Positions 7,981 through 16,112 of a stretch of DNA of 36,160 nucleotides are shown one piece after another. Numbering within the stretch: the stretch's first letter is position 1; each line of letters opens with the position of its first letter. A program made the position numbers and the translations under genes. Below the pieces are notes generated by a model, which worked only from the letters and a program-made list of their open reading frames with translations, made no database searches and was not told where the DNA came from. Source of the DNA: Bacteroidales bacterium (lineage in GTDB: Bacteria > Bacteroidota > Bacteroidia > Bacteroidales > Paludibacteraceae); NCBI GenBank assembly GCA_012837685.1, contig DUQS01000034.1:1-36160 (forward strand). Direction: 5' to 3'.

Positions 7981-9057
7981 ATGCTCAAACGACTTGATTG
8001 GTACATCATAAAAAAATATTTGGGAACATACACTTTTTCCATTATACTGATTATCAGCATTTCAGTGATTTTCGATTTAACGGAAAAAATCGATAATTTC
8101 TTTGAAAACGATGCGCCATGGGAAGCCATTGTATTCGATTACTATTTGAATTTCATTCCGTTCTTCGCCAACTTGTTTACGCCGCTGTTTGCCTTTATTT
8201 CGGTCATATTTTTTACTTCAAAAATGGCAATGAACAGCGAAATTATCGCAATTTTGGCAAGTGGCATCAGCTTTAATAGATTTTTACGCCCTTACTTCAT
8301 TTCAGCCACACTTATAGGTCTTTTTACGTTCTTTTTGAGCGGTTACGTCATTCCGCCATCCAACAAAGTACGGTTGGCATTCGAAGATAAATATATCTCG
8401 CGTTTCACGTCTGAAGTGGTTCGTAATGTGCAATTTGAAGTGGAAAAAGGCACTATTGTCTATTTTGAACGTTTTGAAGAAAAAAGCAAAGAAGGTTATC
8501 ACTTTTCAATGGAAAAATTTGATGGTAAAACATTAATTTCGCGTATGACTGCCGAAAACATAAAATGGGACTCTCTCAACCACTGGACATTGTACAACTA
8601 CACCATCCGGGACTTTGACGGAATGTATGAACACATTTCGCAAGGCTACGAAATTGACAGCGTTATCTGCATGGATCCTGCCGATTTTTTTGTTACCGCC
8701 AAAAATAGTTCCGAAATGAAAAATCCGGAACTGCGCAACTACCTCAAACGCCAAAAAGAACGCGGAATGAGCAACATACAAGCCTTTGAAGATGAATACC
8801 AAAAACGCTTTTCCATGCCATTTTCAGCACTGATTTTAACCCTTATCGGCGTGTCGCTTTCATCGCGCAAAGTGCGTGGCGGCATGGGCTTGTATATAGG
8901 CGTGGGCATCGCTTTGAGTGCGCTCTACATTTTGTTTATTTCTTTGTCAAGCTCTTTTGCCATAAATGGCAGTATGCCATCGTTATTAGCGGTGTGGTTA
9001 CCCAATATCATCTTTATGATTATAGGTCTGTTTTTGTATTACAAAGCACCAAAATAA
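7981..9057 (+). CDS. LptF/LptG-family permease (YjgP/YjgQ)
   Basis: The 358-residue protein has the LptF/LptG layout: an N-terminal KRLDWYIIKKYLGTY motif followed by a membrane segment at about 15-35, two more hydrophobic segments up to about residue 120, a periplasmic beta-jellyroll-type middle (about 130-260), then three membrane segments from about 275 to the end. In the Lpt complex these proteins form the inner-membrane channel that extracts lipopolysaccharide and passes it to LptC and LptA. The sequence does not decide between LptF and LptG. It lies 12 bases behind tgt and 43 bases ahead of mfd, so the three may be co-transcribed. Confidence 0.9.
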   Translation: MLKRLDWYIIKKYLGTYTFSIILIISISVIFDLTEKIDNFFENDAPWEAIVFDYYLNFIPFFANLFTPLFAFISVIFFTSKMAMNSEIIAILASGISFNRFLRPYFISATLIGLFTFFLSGYVIPPSNKVRLAFEDKYISRFTSEVVRNVQFEVEKGTIVYFERFEEKSKEGYHFSMEKFDGKTLISRMTAENIKWDSLNHWTLYNYTIRDFDGMYEHISQGYEIDSVICMDPADFFVTAKNSSEMKNPELRNYLKRQKERGMSNIQAFEDEYQKRFSMPFSALILTLIGVSLSSRKVRGGMGLYIGVGIALSALYILFISLSSSFAINGSMPSLLAVWLPNIIFMIIGLFLYYKAPK

Positions 9058-9100
9058 CATTCGGTCGAAAATACAAAATTGTTGATAACTCAAAAGTACT

Positions 9101-12100
9101 TTGCAACAAGTGAGATTGAATCTTTCTGAATTTGTAGCTCTCTACGCACAACATCCACAAATAAAGCACATCGCAAAATGGATGCGGAGCGCATCATCAG
9201 CTCTGCGCATATCAGGATTGCAAACCTCTGCAAAAGCGCTTGCCGTAGCTACCCTATCGAATGAAAAAACACCGCCGCTGTTTGTAATCGAAAACGATGC
9301 TGATACTGCCGCCTATTTTTACCACGATTTAACGCAACTGCTTGGCAATGAAACCGTTTACTTTTTTCCTTCCAGTTATCGAAACAGTTTGAAAATAGGC
9401 ACAAAAGACACTTCCAACGAAATTCTGCGAACTGAAACACTCGCCAAAATAAGTGCAGGAAAAGCCGCTATTGTAGTGAGTTACCCCGAAGCGATAGCCG
9501 AAAAAATAATATCAGGAAAAACACTGAAAGCCAATGCTTTAAATTTAACTGTTGGCGAATTGACGGACACTAACCTCATCACCGCTTATCTGCAAAAGCA
9601 AGGTTTTATTCAGGTGGATTTTGTTTACGAACCCGGGCAGTTTTCCATACGCGGCAGCATTTTTGACATTTTTTCCTACTCATTCGAAAGACCCTACCGC
9701 ATTGACTTTTTCGGCGATGAGATAGAGAGTATTCGCACTTTCGATATAGAAAAACAGTTGTCGCTCGAAAATAAAAAAAGCATCACAGTACTGCCAAACA
9801 TCAGCGAAATAAAAACCGATAGAAAATCATTTTTTGAATTTATCGGCAAAGAAAGCATTTTCATTTTCAACAATGTTCTTTTTGTAAAAGGAAAAATTAA
9901 CCAACTGTACGACAATCTTTTAACAAAATTAAATCAAAGTAACACTTTACCCGATTTACACGCACAACTCATTGTTGGTGACGAATTTTTAAACTGCCTT
10001 TCAGCTTTCCGAACCATAGAAATAGGCACCAAACAGTTCTTTAAATCAGCCCAAGAAATAGAGTTCCAAACCTCGGCACAGCCTATTTTTCACAAAAACT
10101 TTGACCTTTTATCCGAACAATGTAAAAGCTACCTGCAAAAAGGCTACCGTCTCTATATATGCAGCGACAGCGTAAAACAGACCGACCGCATTGCTGCCAT
10201 TTTTAAGGATAGAAACGAAAATATTAACTTCACGCCGGTTGTAAAAACCCTGCACGAAGGCTTTATCGACCACGATTTATCTATTTGTTGCTTTACCGAC
10301 CATCAGATTTTTGACCGTTTTCACAAATTTTCATTGCGTAGCGACCAAGCTAAAATCGGCAAAATGGCACAAGCACTGAAAGATTTGAGCCAGTTCCGCA
10401 TCGGCGATTACGTGGTACATATTGACCACGGCGTAGGAAAATTCGGCGGTTTGTTCAAAACCGAAATTAACGGCAAACAACAGGAAGTTATTAAGCTGAT
10501 TTACAAGGATAACGACATTATTTTCGTCAGCATTCACGGACTTCACCGCATATCGAAATACAAAAGCAAGGAAGGTGCTGAACCCACCATTAATAAATTA
10601 GGCACCGGCGCATGGGAACGCTTAAAAGAACGCACTAAAACCAAGGTAAAGGACATTGCGCGCGACTTGATAAAACTCTATGCACAGCGCAAAGCCCAAG
10701 AAGGTTTTCGATTTTCACCGGACAGCTACCTGCAACAGGAATTGGAAGCTTCGTTTCTTTACGAAGATACACCCGACCAGAGCAAAGCCACTGCCGACAT
10801 AAAACACGATATGGAATCGGCACGTCCAATGGACAGACTAGTATGTGGCGATGTTGGTTTCGGAAAAACGGAAGTAGCCATGCGAGCTGCTTTTAAAGCT
10901 GCCACAGATGGCAAACAAGTAGCCGTACTTGTACCGACAACTGTTTTAGCATTGCAGCACTACCACACGTTTACAGACCGCTTCAAAAATTTCCCTATAA
11001 AAATTGAGTACCTAAGCCGTGCAAAAAAATCGGATGAAGTTAAGAAAATACTCGCCGAACTAAAAGAAGGTAAAATTGATGTCATCATAGGCACTCATAA
11101 AATTGTTGGTAAAAATGTGCAATTCAAAGATTTAGGGCTGCTAATTATCGACGAAGAACAAAAATTCGGTGTCAGCATAAAAGAAAAGCTGAAACAGATG
11201 AAAGTGAACGTGGACACGCTAACGCTGACCGCCACACCTATTCCACGCACATTGCAATTTTCCTTAATGGGAGCACGCGACCTTTCCATTATCAACACAC
11301 CGCCGCCAAACCGCTTCCCTATTATTACAGAAGTGATAAATTTTGATGAAGAGATTGTAAAAGAAGCCATTATTCACGAAATAGAACGTAACGGACAGGT
11401 ATTTGTGGTTAATAATCGCGTACAAAACCTCTATGTGCTGCAAAACACACTAAAACGTCTCGTGCCCGAAGCCCGAACAGCAGTAGCACATGGTCAGATG
11501 CAGCCCAACGAACTGGAAGAGACCATTATGGATTTTATTAATTACGACTACGACATACTGATAGCAACCACCATCGTTGAATCGGGGGTTGATATTCCCA
11601 ACGTCAATACCATAATCATAAACAATGCTCACATGTTCGGCTTGAGCGACTTGCACCAACTACGCGGACGTGTAGGACGCAGCAACCGCAAAGCCTATTG
11701 TTACCTGATTGCACCGCCTTTGAGCGACATTACAGACGATGCGCGACGAAGGTTGCAAGCCATTGAAACTTTTGCTGAACTCGGCAGCGGCTTCAACATT
11801 GCTATGCAAGACTTGGATATTCGCGGTGCAGGCAATATTTTGGGAAGTGAACAAAGCGGATTTATTGCCGATTTGGGCTACGAAACCTACCAAAAAATAC
11901 TTAACGAAGCAATGATAGAACTTCGCGAAATGGAATTCAAAGACCTTTTCGATGAAAAAGAAAAAAACGATGGGCAATACAATTATGTTACTGATTGTCA
12001 AATAGAATCAGACTTGGAACTGCTCTTTCCCACTTGGTACATTGAAAATGTTTCGGAACGGATGGCGCTTTACCGCGAATTAGACAATATAAGCACGCCT

Positions 12101-12442
12101 GCCGAACTCGAAGCCTACAAGCAACGTTTGATTGACCGATTTGGAAAAATTCCGCCGGAAAGTGAAGATTTGATGAAAATTTTGCCGTTGCGTTGGAACG
12201 CACTGAAATTAGGCATTGAACGATTAGTGCTCAAACAAGGACGAATGATAGCCTATTTGGTTTCCGATATCGCTTCACCGTTCTACCAGTCAAATACCTT
12301 TGGCGACATCATCAATTACATTGCCAACCATCCGCGCAATTGTCAAATAAAGGAAGTAAACCACAAACGCTCCGTAGATTTCGGTCACATCACTTCTATT
12401 GATAAAGCTTTAGCTATACTTGACGCAATATTAAAAAAGTAG
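9101..12442 (+). CDS. mfd: Transcription-repair coupling factor
   Basis: The 1113-residue protein has full Mfd architecture. The N-terminal UvrB-like module contains the EPGQFSIRGSIFDIF segment near residue 178. The CarD-like RNA polymerase interaction domain begins near 430 (FRIGDYVVHIDHGVGKF). The RecG-like motor has Walker A GDVGFGKTE near 583, the DEEQ box DEEQKFG near 684 and TATPIPRTL near 710. The helicase C-terminal lobe carries RGRVGRSNRKAYCY, followed by the TRCF regulatory domain (about 960-1090). Mfd pushes stalled RNA polymerase off damaged template and recruits UvrA. The first codon used is TTG at 9101; GTG at 9110 is an equally likely start, so the extreme N-terminus is uncertain. 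Confidence 0.97.
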   Translation: MQQVRLNLSEFVALYAQHPQIKHIAKWMRSASSALRISGLQTSAKALAVATLSNEKTPPLFVIENDADTAAYFYHDLTQLLGNETVYFFPSSYRNSLKIGTKDTSNEILRTETLAKISAGKAAIVVSYPEAIAEKIISGKTLKANALNLTVGELTDTNLITAYLQKQGFIQVDFVYEPGQFSIRGSIFDIFSYSFERPYRIDFFGDEIESIRTFDIEKQLSLENKKSITVLPNISEIKTDRKSFFEFIGKESIFIFNNVLFVKGKINQLYDNLLTKLNQSNTLPDLHAQLIVGDEFLNCLSAFRTIEIGTKQFFKSAQEIEFQTSAQPIFHKNFDLLSEQCKSYLQKGYRLYICSDSVKQTDRIAAIFKDRNENINFTPVVKTLHEGFIDHDLSICCFTDHQIFDRFHKFSLRSDQAKIGKMAQALKDLSQFRIGDYVVHIDHGVGKFGGLFKTEINGKQQEVIKLIYKDNDIIFVSIHGLHRISKYKSKEGAEPTINKLGTGAWERLKERTKTKVKDIARDLIKLYAQRKAQEGFRFSPDSYLQQELEASFLYEDTPDQSKATADIKHDMESARPMDRLVCGDVGFGKTEVAMRAAFKAATDGKQVAVLVPTTVLALQHYHTFTDRFKNFPIKIEYLSRAKKSDEVKKILAELKEGKIDVIIGTHKIVGKNVQFKDLGLLIIDEEQKFGVSIKEKLKQMKVNVDTLTLTATPIPRTLQFSLMGARDLSIINTPPPNRFPIITEVINFDEEIVKEAIIHEIERNGQVFVVNNRVQNLYVLQNTLKRLVPEARTAVAHGQMQPNELEETIMDFINYDYDILIATTIVESGVDIPNVNTIIINNAHMFGLSDLHQLRGRVGRSNRKAYCYLIAPPLSDITDDARRRLQAIETFAELGSGFNIAMQDLDIRGAGNILGSEQSGFIADLGYETYQKILNEAMIELREMEFKDLFDEKEKNDGQYNYVTDCQIESDLELLFPTWYIENVSERMALYRELDNISTPAELEAYKQRLIDRFGKIPPESEDLMKILPLRWNALKLGIERLVLKQGRMIAYLVSDIASPFYQSNTFGDIINYIANHPRNCQIKEVNHKRSVDFGHITSIDKALAILDAILKK

Positions 12443-12502
12443 TAGTATGTGACGTTAAACACACGTTTCAAACTTTCAATTTGTCTTTTTCGGCGAACAA
12501 AC

Positions 12503-12533
12503 TTGTACACGTTAGGATAAAATTGTAATTTTA
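12503..12533 (+). promoter_or_regulatory. Weak promoter candidate for the nitroreductase cluster
   Basis: TTG at 12503-12505, a 20-base spacer and TAATTTTA at 12526-12533 match the TTG/TAnnTTTG pattern except for the last G. The start codon is 45 bases on. The spacing is right but the element is imperfect. Confidence 0.3.
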
Positions 12534-12578
12534 CAGCCAACAATAAATTTCGTCAAACCCACATAAAAACATTTGAAT

Positions 12579-13106
12579 ATGGACTCATTTTACGAATTGG
12601 CGAAAAATCGCCGCAGCATACGCAAATACCTCGACAAACCTGTAGAGCGCGAAAAAATCGATTCTATTTTACGCACCGCCTTAATGTCACCGGCATCCAA
12701 ACGTGCCAATGGCTGGGAATTCATCGTTGTCGATGACCGTGAAAAGCTCGTAAAGTTGTCGCAATGCCGCGATTTCGGCAGTAAATTTGTTGCCGAAGCA
12801 CCAATGGCTATCGTCGTTGCCTACGACCCCGAAAAAAGCGACGTGTGGTTTGAAGATGCCTCTATAGCCGCCACTTTCATACAATTAGCCGCAGAAGATT
12901 TAGGGCTGGGCAGTTGCTGGGTGCAGGTTTACAAACGCCACTACAACGAAACCACCACTTCGGAAGATTATATCAAAGATTTGCTGGGCATTCCTGCTAC
13001 ACTTCGCGTACTGAATATGATTACCATAGGCTATAAAGACGAAGAACGCAAGCCTTACGATGAAGCAAAATTGCTTTACGACAAATTGCACTACAACCAA
13101 TTTTAA
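12579..13106 (+). CDS. Nitroreductase-family FMN-dependent protein
   Basis: The 175-residue protein opens with the family motif NRRSIRKYLDKPV, whose arginines contact FMN phosphate. It continues with SPASKRANGWEF (flavin contact) and a GLGSCWVQV segment in the middle, as in NfsB/FRP-like oxidoreductases. These bind FMN as homodimers and reduce nitro compounds or quinones with NAD(P)H; the physiological substrate is unknown. I chose ATG at 12579 instead of the in-frame TTG at 12573, since the sequence from MDSFYELAKNRRS fits the family start. The next gene begins 3 bases after the stop, so this is the first gene of a five-gene run (12579-16017). Confidence 0.88.
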   Translation: MDSFYELAKNRRSIRKYLDKPVEREKIDSILRTALMSPASKRANGWEFIVVDDREKLVKLSQCRDFGSKFVAEAPMAIVVAYDPEKSDVWFEDASIAATFIQLAAEDLGLGSCWVQVYKRHYNETTTSEDYIKDLLGIPATLRVLNMITIGYKDEERKPYDEAKLLYDKLHYNQF

Positions 13107-13109
13107 GGC

Positions 13110-13901
13110 ATGCCTCACAAAAACCAACATATTGTACTGATTGGTGCTGGAAACTTAGCAACGCAACTCGGTTTAGCATTGTACGAACAAGGCTACTCCA
13201 TAGTTCAGGTTTATAGTCGTACAATTGCCGCAGCGCAAACATTGGCTTCACAAATTAAAGCAACTGCTACCGATAATCTTGCCCAATTGATGCCAACAGC
13301 CAATCTCTACATCTACGCCATAAAAGATGATGCGCTACCCGAAGTTATCAACAAAGTTACTATTGATTACGGAATTCATGTACACACATCAGGAAGCGTT
13401 CCAATGGCTGTTTTTGAAAAAAAACGCACCAATTTCGGGGTTTTTTATCCGCTGCAAACTTTCAAAAAAGAGAAACGAGTGGATTTTCAACAAATACCGA
13501 TTTTTTTAGAAGCATCAAATAAGCAAACATTTGATAATCTGAACGATATAACTAAAACCATTTCGGAAAATGTTCATAATTCCACATCCGAAGATAGACA
13601 AACACTTCATCTTTCAGCAGTATTCGCTTGTAATTTTACTAATCATTTTTACGCTATAGCCGGTGAAGTGCTAAAATCAACCAATCTGCCCTTTGCGGTA
13701 CTTTTACCGTTAATACGCGAAGGTGTCAATAAGCTGGAAACTCTTACACCAAAAGAAGCACAAACCGGACCTGCCGTCCGTAACGACCAAAACATAATTA
13801 ACAATCACCTGAAACTGCTAAAAGCTTATCCCGAATGGCAAGAAATTTATCAACAGATAACTAAAAACATACAAAATTATCATAACACTAAAAACGAATG
13901 A
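13110..13901 (+). CDS. Rossmann-fold DUF2520 oxidoreductase-like protein
   Basis: The 263-residue protein starts with an NAD(P)-binding Rossmann motif (IGAGNLATQLGLAL at about residues 11-24) and a following VYSRT turn, resembling the ProC/F420-type dehydrogenase fold. The second half matches the helical DUF2520 pattern (ACNFTNHFYAIAGEVL and LTGP-like QTGPAVRND). No enzyme activity is established for this family to my knowledge. Its stop overlaps the start of the KdsC-type gene by 4 bases (ATGA), pointing to translational coupling. The pairing with KdsC, UbiA and Maf recurs in Bacteroidetes from memory, which I could not check here. Confidence 0.85.
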   Translation: MPHKNQHIVLIGAGNLATQLGLALYEQGYSIVQVYSRTIAAAQTLASQIKATATDNLAQLMPTANLYIYAIKDDALPEVINKVTIDYGIHVHTSGSVPMAVFEKKRTNFGVFYPLQTFKKEKRVDFQQIPIFLEASNKQTFDNLNDITKTISENVHNSTSEDRQTLHLSAVFACNFTNHFYAIAGEVLKSTNLPFAVLLPLIREGVNKLETLTPKEAQTGPAVRNDQNIINNHLKLLKAYPEWQEIYQQITKNIQNYHNTKNE

Positions 13902-14422
13902 AGAATTTTAAGCAACTCCTGCGCCAAGTAAAAGCTTTCGCTTTCGATGTAGACGGCGTTTTATCATCAGATTCCATTCCATTGTCGCCCGAAGGCGAAC
14001 CGATGCGCGTTATCAACACTAAAGACGGCTATGCTCTGAAACAGGCAGTCGTATGCGGTTTTCCGGTAGCCATTATCACCGGCGGAAATACATTAGCCGT
14101 GCGCAAACGCTTCGAATCGCTGGGCATACAAGATATTTACATGGGTTCGAGCTACAAATTGGACAGACTCAAAGATTTTATGAAAAAATACGAGTTGAAA
14201 GCCGAAGAAATTTTATTTATGGGCGATGATATTCCAGATTATGAAGCACTTAAACACGTAGGTGTACCCACCTGCCCCGCTGATGCTGTTTCTGAAATAA
14301 AAGAAATTTGCTGTTACGTTTCACACCTGAAAGGTGGCGAAGGCTGCGGTCGCGATGTGATAGAACAAGTGTTGAAACTCAACGGAAAATGGATGCACAA
14401 TGTAGAAGCATTCGGCTGGTAA
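13898..14422 (+). CDS. kdsC: KdsC-type HAD phosphatase (3-deoxy-D-manno-octulosonate 8-phosphate phosphatase)
   Basis: The 174-residue protein is a cap-less HAD-superfamily phosphatase of KdsC length. Motif I is FDVDGVL with D17 and D19, motif II is IITGG, and motif III/IV is MGDDIPDYEAL. The GGEGCGRDVIEQVL C-terminal stretch is typical of KdsC. It would remove the phosphate from Kdo-8-phosphate in the synthesis of the lipopolysaccharide inner-core sugar Kdo, in the cytoplasm, acting as a tetramer. A sugar-phosphatase of related specificity (for example on other nonulosonates) cannot be excluded from sequence. It overlaps the DUF2520 gene by 4 bases. Confidence 0.87.
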   Translation: MKNFKQLLRQVKAFAFDVDGVLSSDSIPLSPEGEPMRVINTKDGYALKQAVVCGFPVAIITGGNTLAVRKRFESLGIQDIYMGSSYKLDRLKDFMKKYELKAEEILFMGDDIPDYEALKHVGVPTCPADAVSEIKEICCYVSHLKGGEGCGRDVIEQVLKLNGKWMHNVEAFGW

Positions 14423-14456
14423 GATAAAAAAGATTCAAAAAAAATTACTTAAAGCA

Positions 14457-15440
14457 ATGCTTAAATTAATTAGATATAAAAACTTGCTATTCATTGCATT
14501 GGTGCAAATATTAATTGCATTATCTGTCATCAATCCAATTTTAGCTGCCTACCGATTAGACCCCCTTACACCGAACTGGATTTTGGCAGCAATTATATTA
14601 TCGACCGTATTGATAGCAGCCGGCGGTTACGTTATCAACGATTATTTTGACGTGAAAATAGACCGTATCAATCGCCCTGACAAAGTCATAGTCGGCACCG
14701 AAGTAAGCAAAAAAGCGACCATGCTTTTTTATCAAATACTCACCGGTGCAGGTATTTTGATAGGTTTAATCGTCAGTTTTTACATTCGCAGTTTTACTTT
14801 CGGTTTCATTATTGTTGTCGTTCCCGGAATGTTGTGGTTCTACTCTAGTTCGTACAAGCGACAACTCATTATCGGTAACCTCATTATTGCACTATCTGCC
14901 GCCTTCGTGCCATTGATGCCATTGATAATCGAAACAACGCTACTCAACGCCTACTACGGTGATTTGATTAAAGAAACACCCATTATCAGCCTGATGTACA
15001 AATGGGTATGCGGATTTGCGGCTTTTGCTTTCTGGTGGACACTTATACGCGAAGTTATAAAGGATATGCAAGACCAAAACGGCGACCGTGAAATGGAGTG
15101 TCATACTATTCCTATCGTATGGGGCGAAAAAATTGCCAAAACAATACTGATAAGTTTAATTGCTATTGCCGTTGGCATGCTCTATTGGCTTTCACACTTC
15201 GTTATCAATTTTCCAATCGAAAGCAATCTAACGCGCCATTATTTTTGGTTTGGAATAGTTTTACCGGCAGCGTGTCTCATCGTTCTACTTGTGATAGCAA
15301 AAAACCAGAAAGATTACCAAAACGCCAGCACACTTACTAAATTTATCATGGTCATCGGAATTTGCTATGCGCTAATTTACTATTTCTGCATCGCAAAATC
15401 ATACGGACTTCTATTTTTCAACCTATTTTATATCAAATAA
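14457..15440 (+). CDS. UbiA-family prenyltransferase
   Basis: The 327-residue membrane protein has about eight to nine hydrophobic segments and both Mg-diphosphate motifs of the UbiA superfamily: N61-D62-x-x-D65-x3-D69 and D203-x2-D206-x3-D210. These enzymes move a prenyl chain from a diphosphate to an acceptor. Related Bacteroidetes proteins are often labelled geranylgeranylglycerol-phosphate geranylgeranyltransferase, but the acceptor here is not known. It is not obviously MenA, UbiA or heme A/chlorophyll type by context. It follows kdsC by 34 bases and precedes maf by 4 bases, so it belongs to the same transcription unit. Confidence 0.88.
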   Translation: MLKLIRYKNLLFIALVQILIALSVINPILAAYRLDPLTPNWILAAIILSTVLIAAGGYVINDYFDVKIDRINRPDKVIVGTEVSKKATMLFYQILTGAGILIGLIVSFYIRSFTFGFIIVVVPGMLWFYSSSYKRQLIIGNLIIALSAAFVPLMPLIIETTLLNAYYGDLIKETPIISLMYKWVCGFAAFAFWWTLIREVIKDMQDQNGDREMECHTIPIVWGEKIAKTILISLIAIAVGMLYWLSHFVINFPIESNLTRHYFWFGIVLPAACLIVLLVIAKNQKDYQNASTLTKFIMVIGICYALIYYFCIAKSYGLLFFNLFYIK

Positions 15441-15444
15441 TTAG

Positions 15445-16017
15445 ATGTTAAAAAATTACAAGGTCATCTTAGCATCGCAATCGCCACGCCGCCAAGAGTT
15501 GTTCAAAGGTTTGGATATTCCGTTTACCGTACAAACATTGCCCGAACTCAAGGAAAGTTATCCGCAAGAATTGCAAGGAACTGAAATTCCTCTCTATCTC
15601 GCACAACAAAAAGCAAATGCATTTCGCACACTTTTAACCCCTGACACACTGATTATTACCGCCGATACCATTGTGTGGCTCGATGGAAAAGTGTACGGCA
15701 AACCCAAAGACACTACCGAAGCCAAGCAAATGTTGCATGCTCTATCGGGTAAAACACACGATGTTATAACCGGTGTTTGCGTTACCACACAAGCACGCCA
15801 AGAAAGTTTTTCAGCCACTTCAAAAGTAACTTTCGCCACTCTTACCGATGCGGAAATAGATTATTATGTGGAAAAATACCGCCCAATGGACAAAGCAGGC
15901 AGTTATGGCGTACAAGAATGGATAGGTTATATAGGTGTGGAACGCATCGAAGGCTCATATTACAATGTGATGGGATTGCCCATTCAACGTCTCTACAATG
16001 TATTGAAAAATTGGTAA
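15445..16017 (+). CDS. maf: Maf-family nucleoside triphosphate pyrophosphatase (YhdE-like)
   Basis: The 190-residue protein has the Maf opening ILASQSPRRQELF (residues 8-20), the D74 metal site in TADTIVW, the GKPKD stretch and the DKAGSYGVQEW and GSYYNVMGLP motifs. It should hydrolyse non-canonical or pyrimidine nucleoside triphosphates (dTTP/UTP class) to monophosphates, either for pool cleaning or in growth control; Maf proteins were first named as septum inhibitors. The split between YhdE and YceF subtypes is judged from the VQEWIGYIG region and is moderately sure. It is the last gene of the run starting at 12579; the following 95 bases hold no strong terminator. Confidence 0.92.
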   Translation: MLKNYKVILASQSPRRQELFKGLDIPFTVQTLPELKESYPQELQGTEIPLYLAQQKANAFRTLLTPDTLIITADTIVWLDGKVYGKPKDTTEAKQMLHALSGKTHDVITGVCVTTQARQESFSATSKVTFATLTDAEIDYYVEKYRPMDKAGSYGVQEWIGYIGVERIEGSYYNVMGLPIQRLYNVLKNW

Positions 16018-16112
16018 AAAATCGCTATTACTATCCTTTTTCTTGTCAATCCGTTCTATCTGCGCATTTCTAAAACGCATATTAAGCTTTCTGTAAAAGT
16101 AGAAAAATTTAC

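Noticed and set aside
9097-9103. TACTTTG as a promoter element for mfd
   Set aside because: It is one T short of TAnnTTTG and overlaps the proposed TTG start codon. It also suggests the mfd start could be further downstream, but this is not decisive.
16018-16112. Terminator between converging maf and rel
   Set aside because: Only short A+T-rich pairings (for example AAGTA/TACTT) are present; none is strong enough to call.
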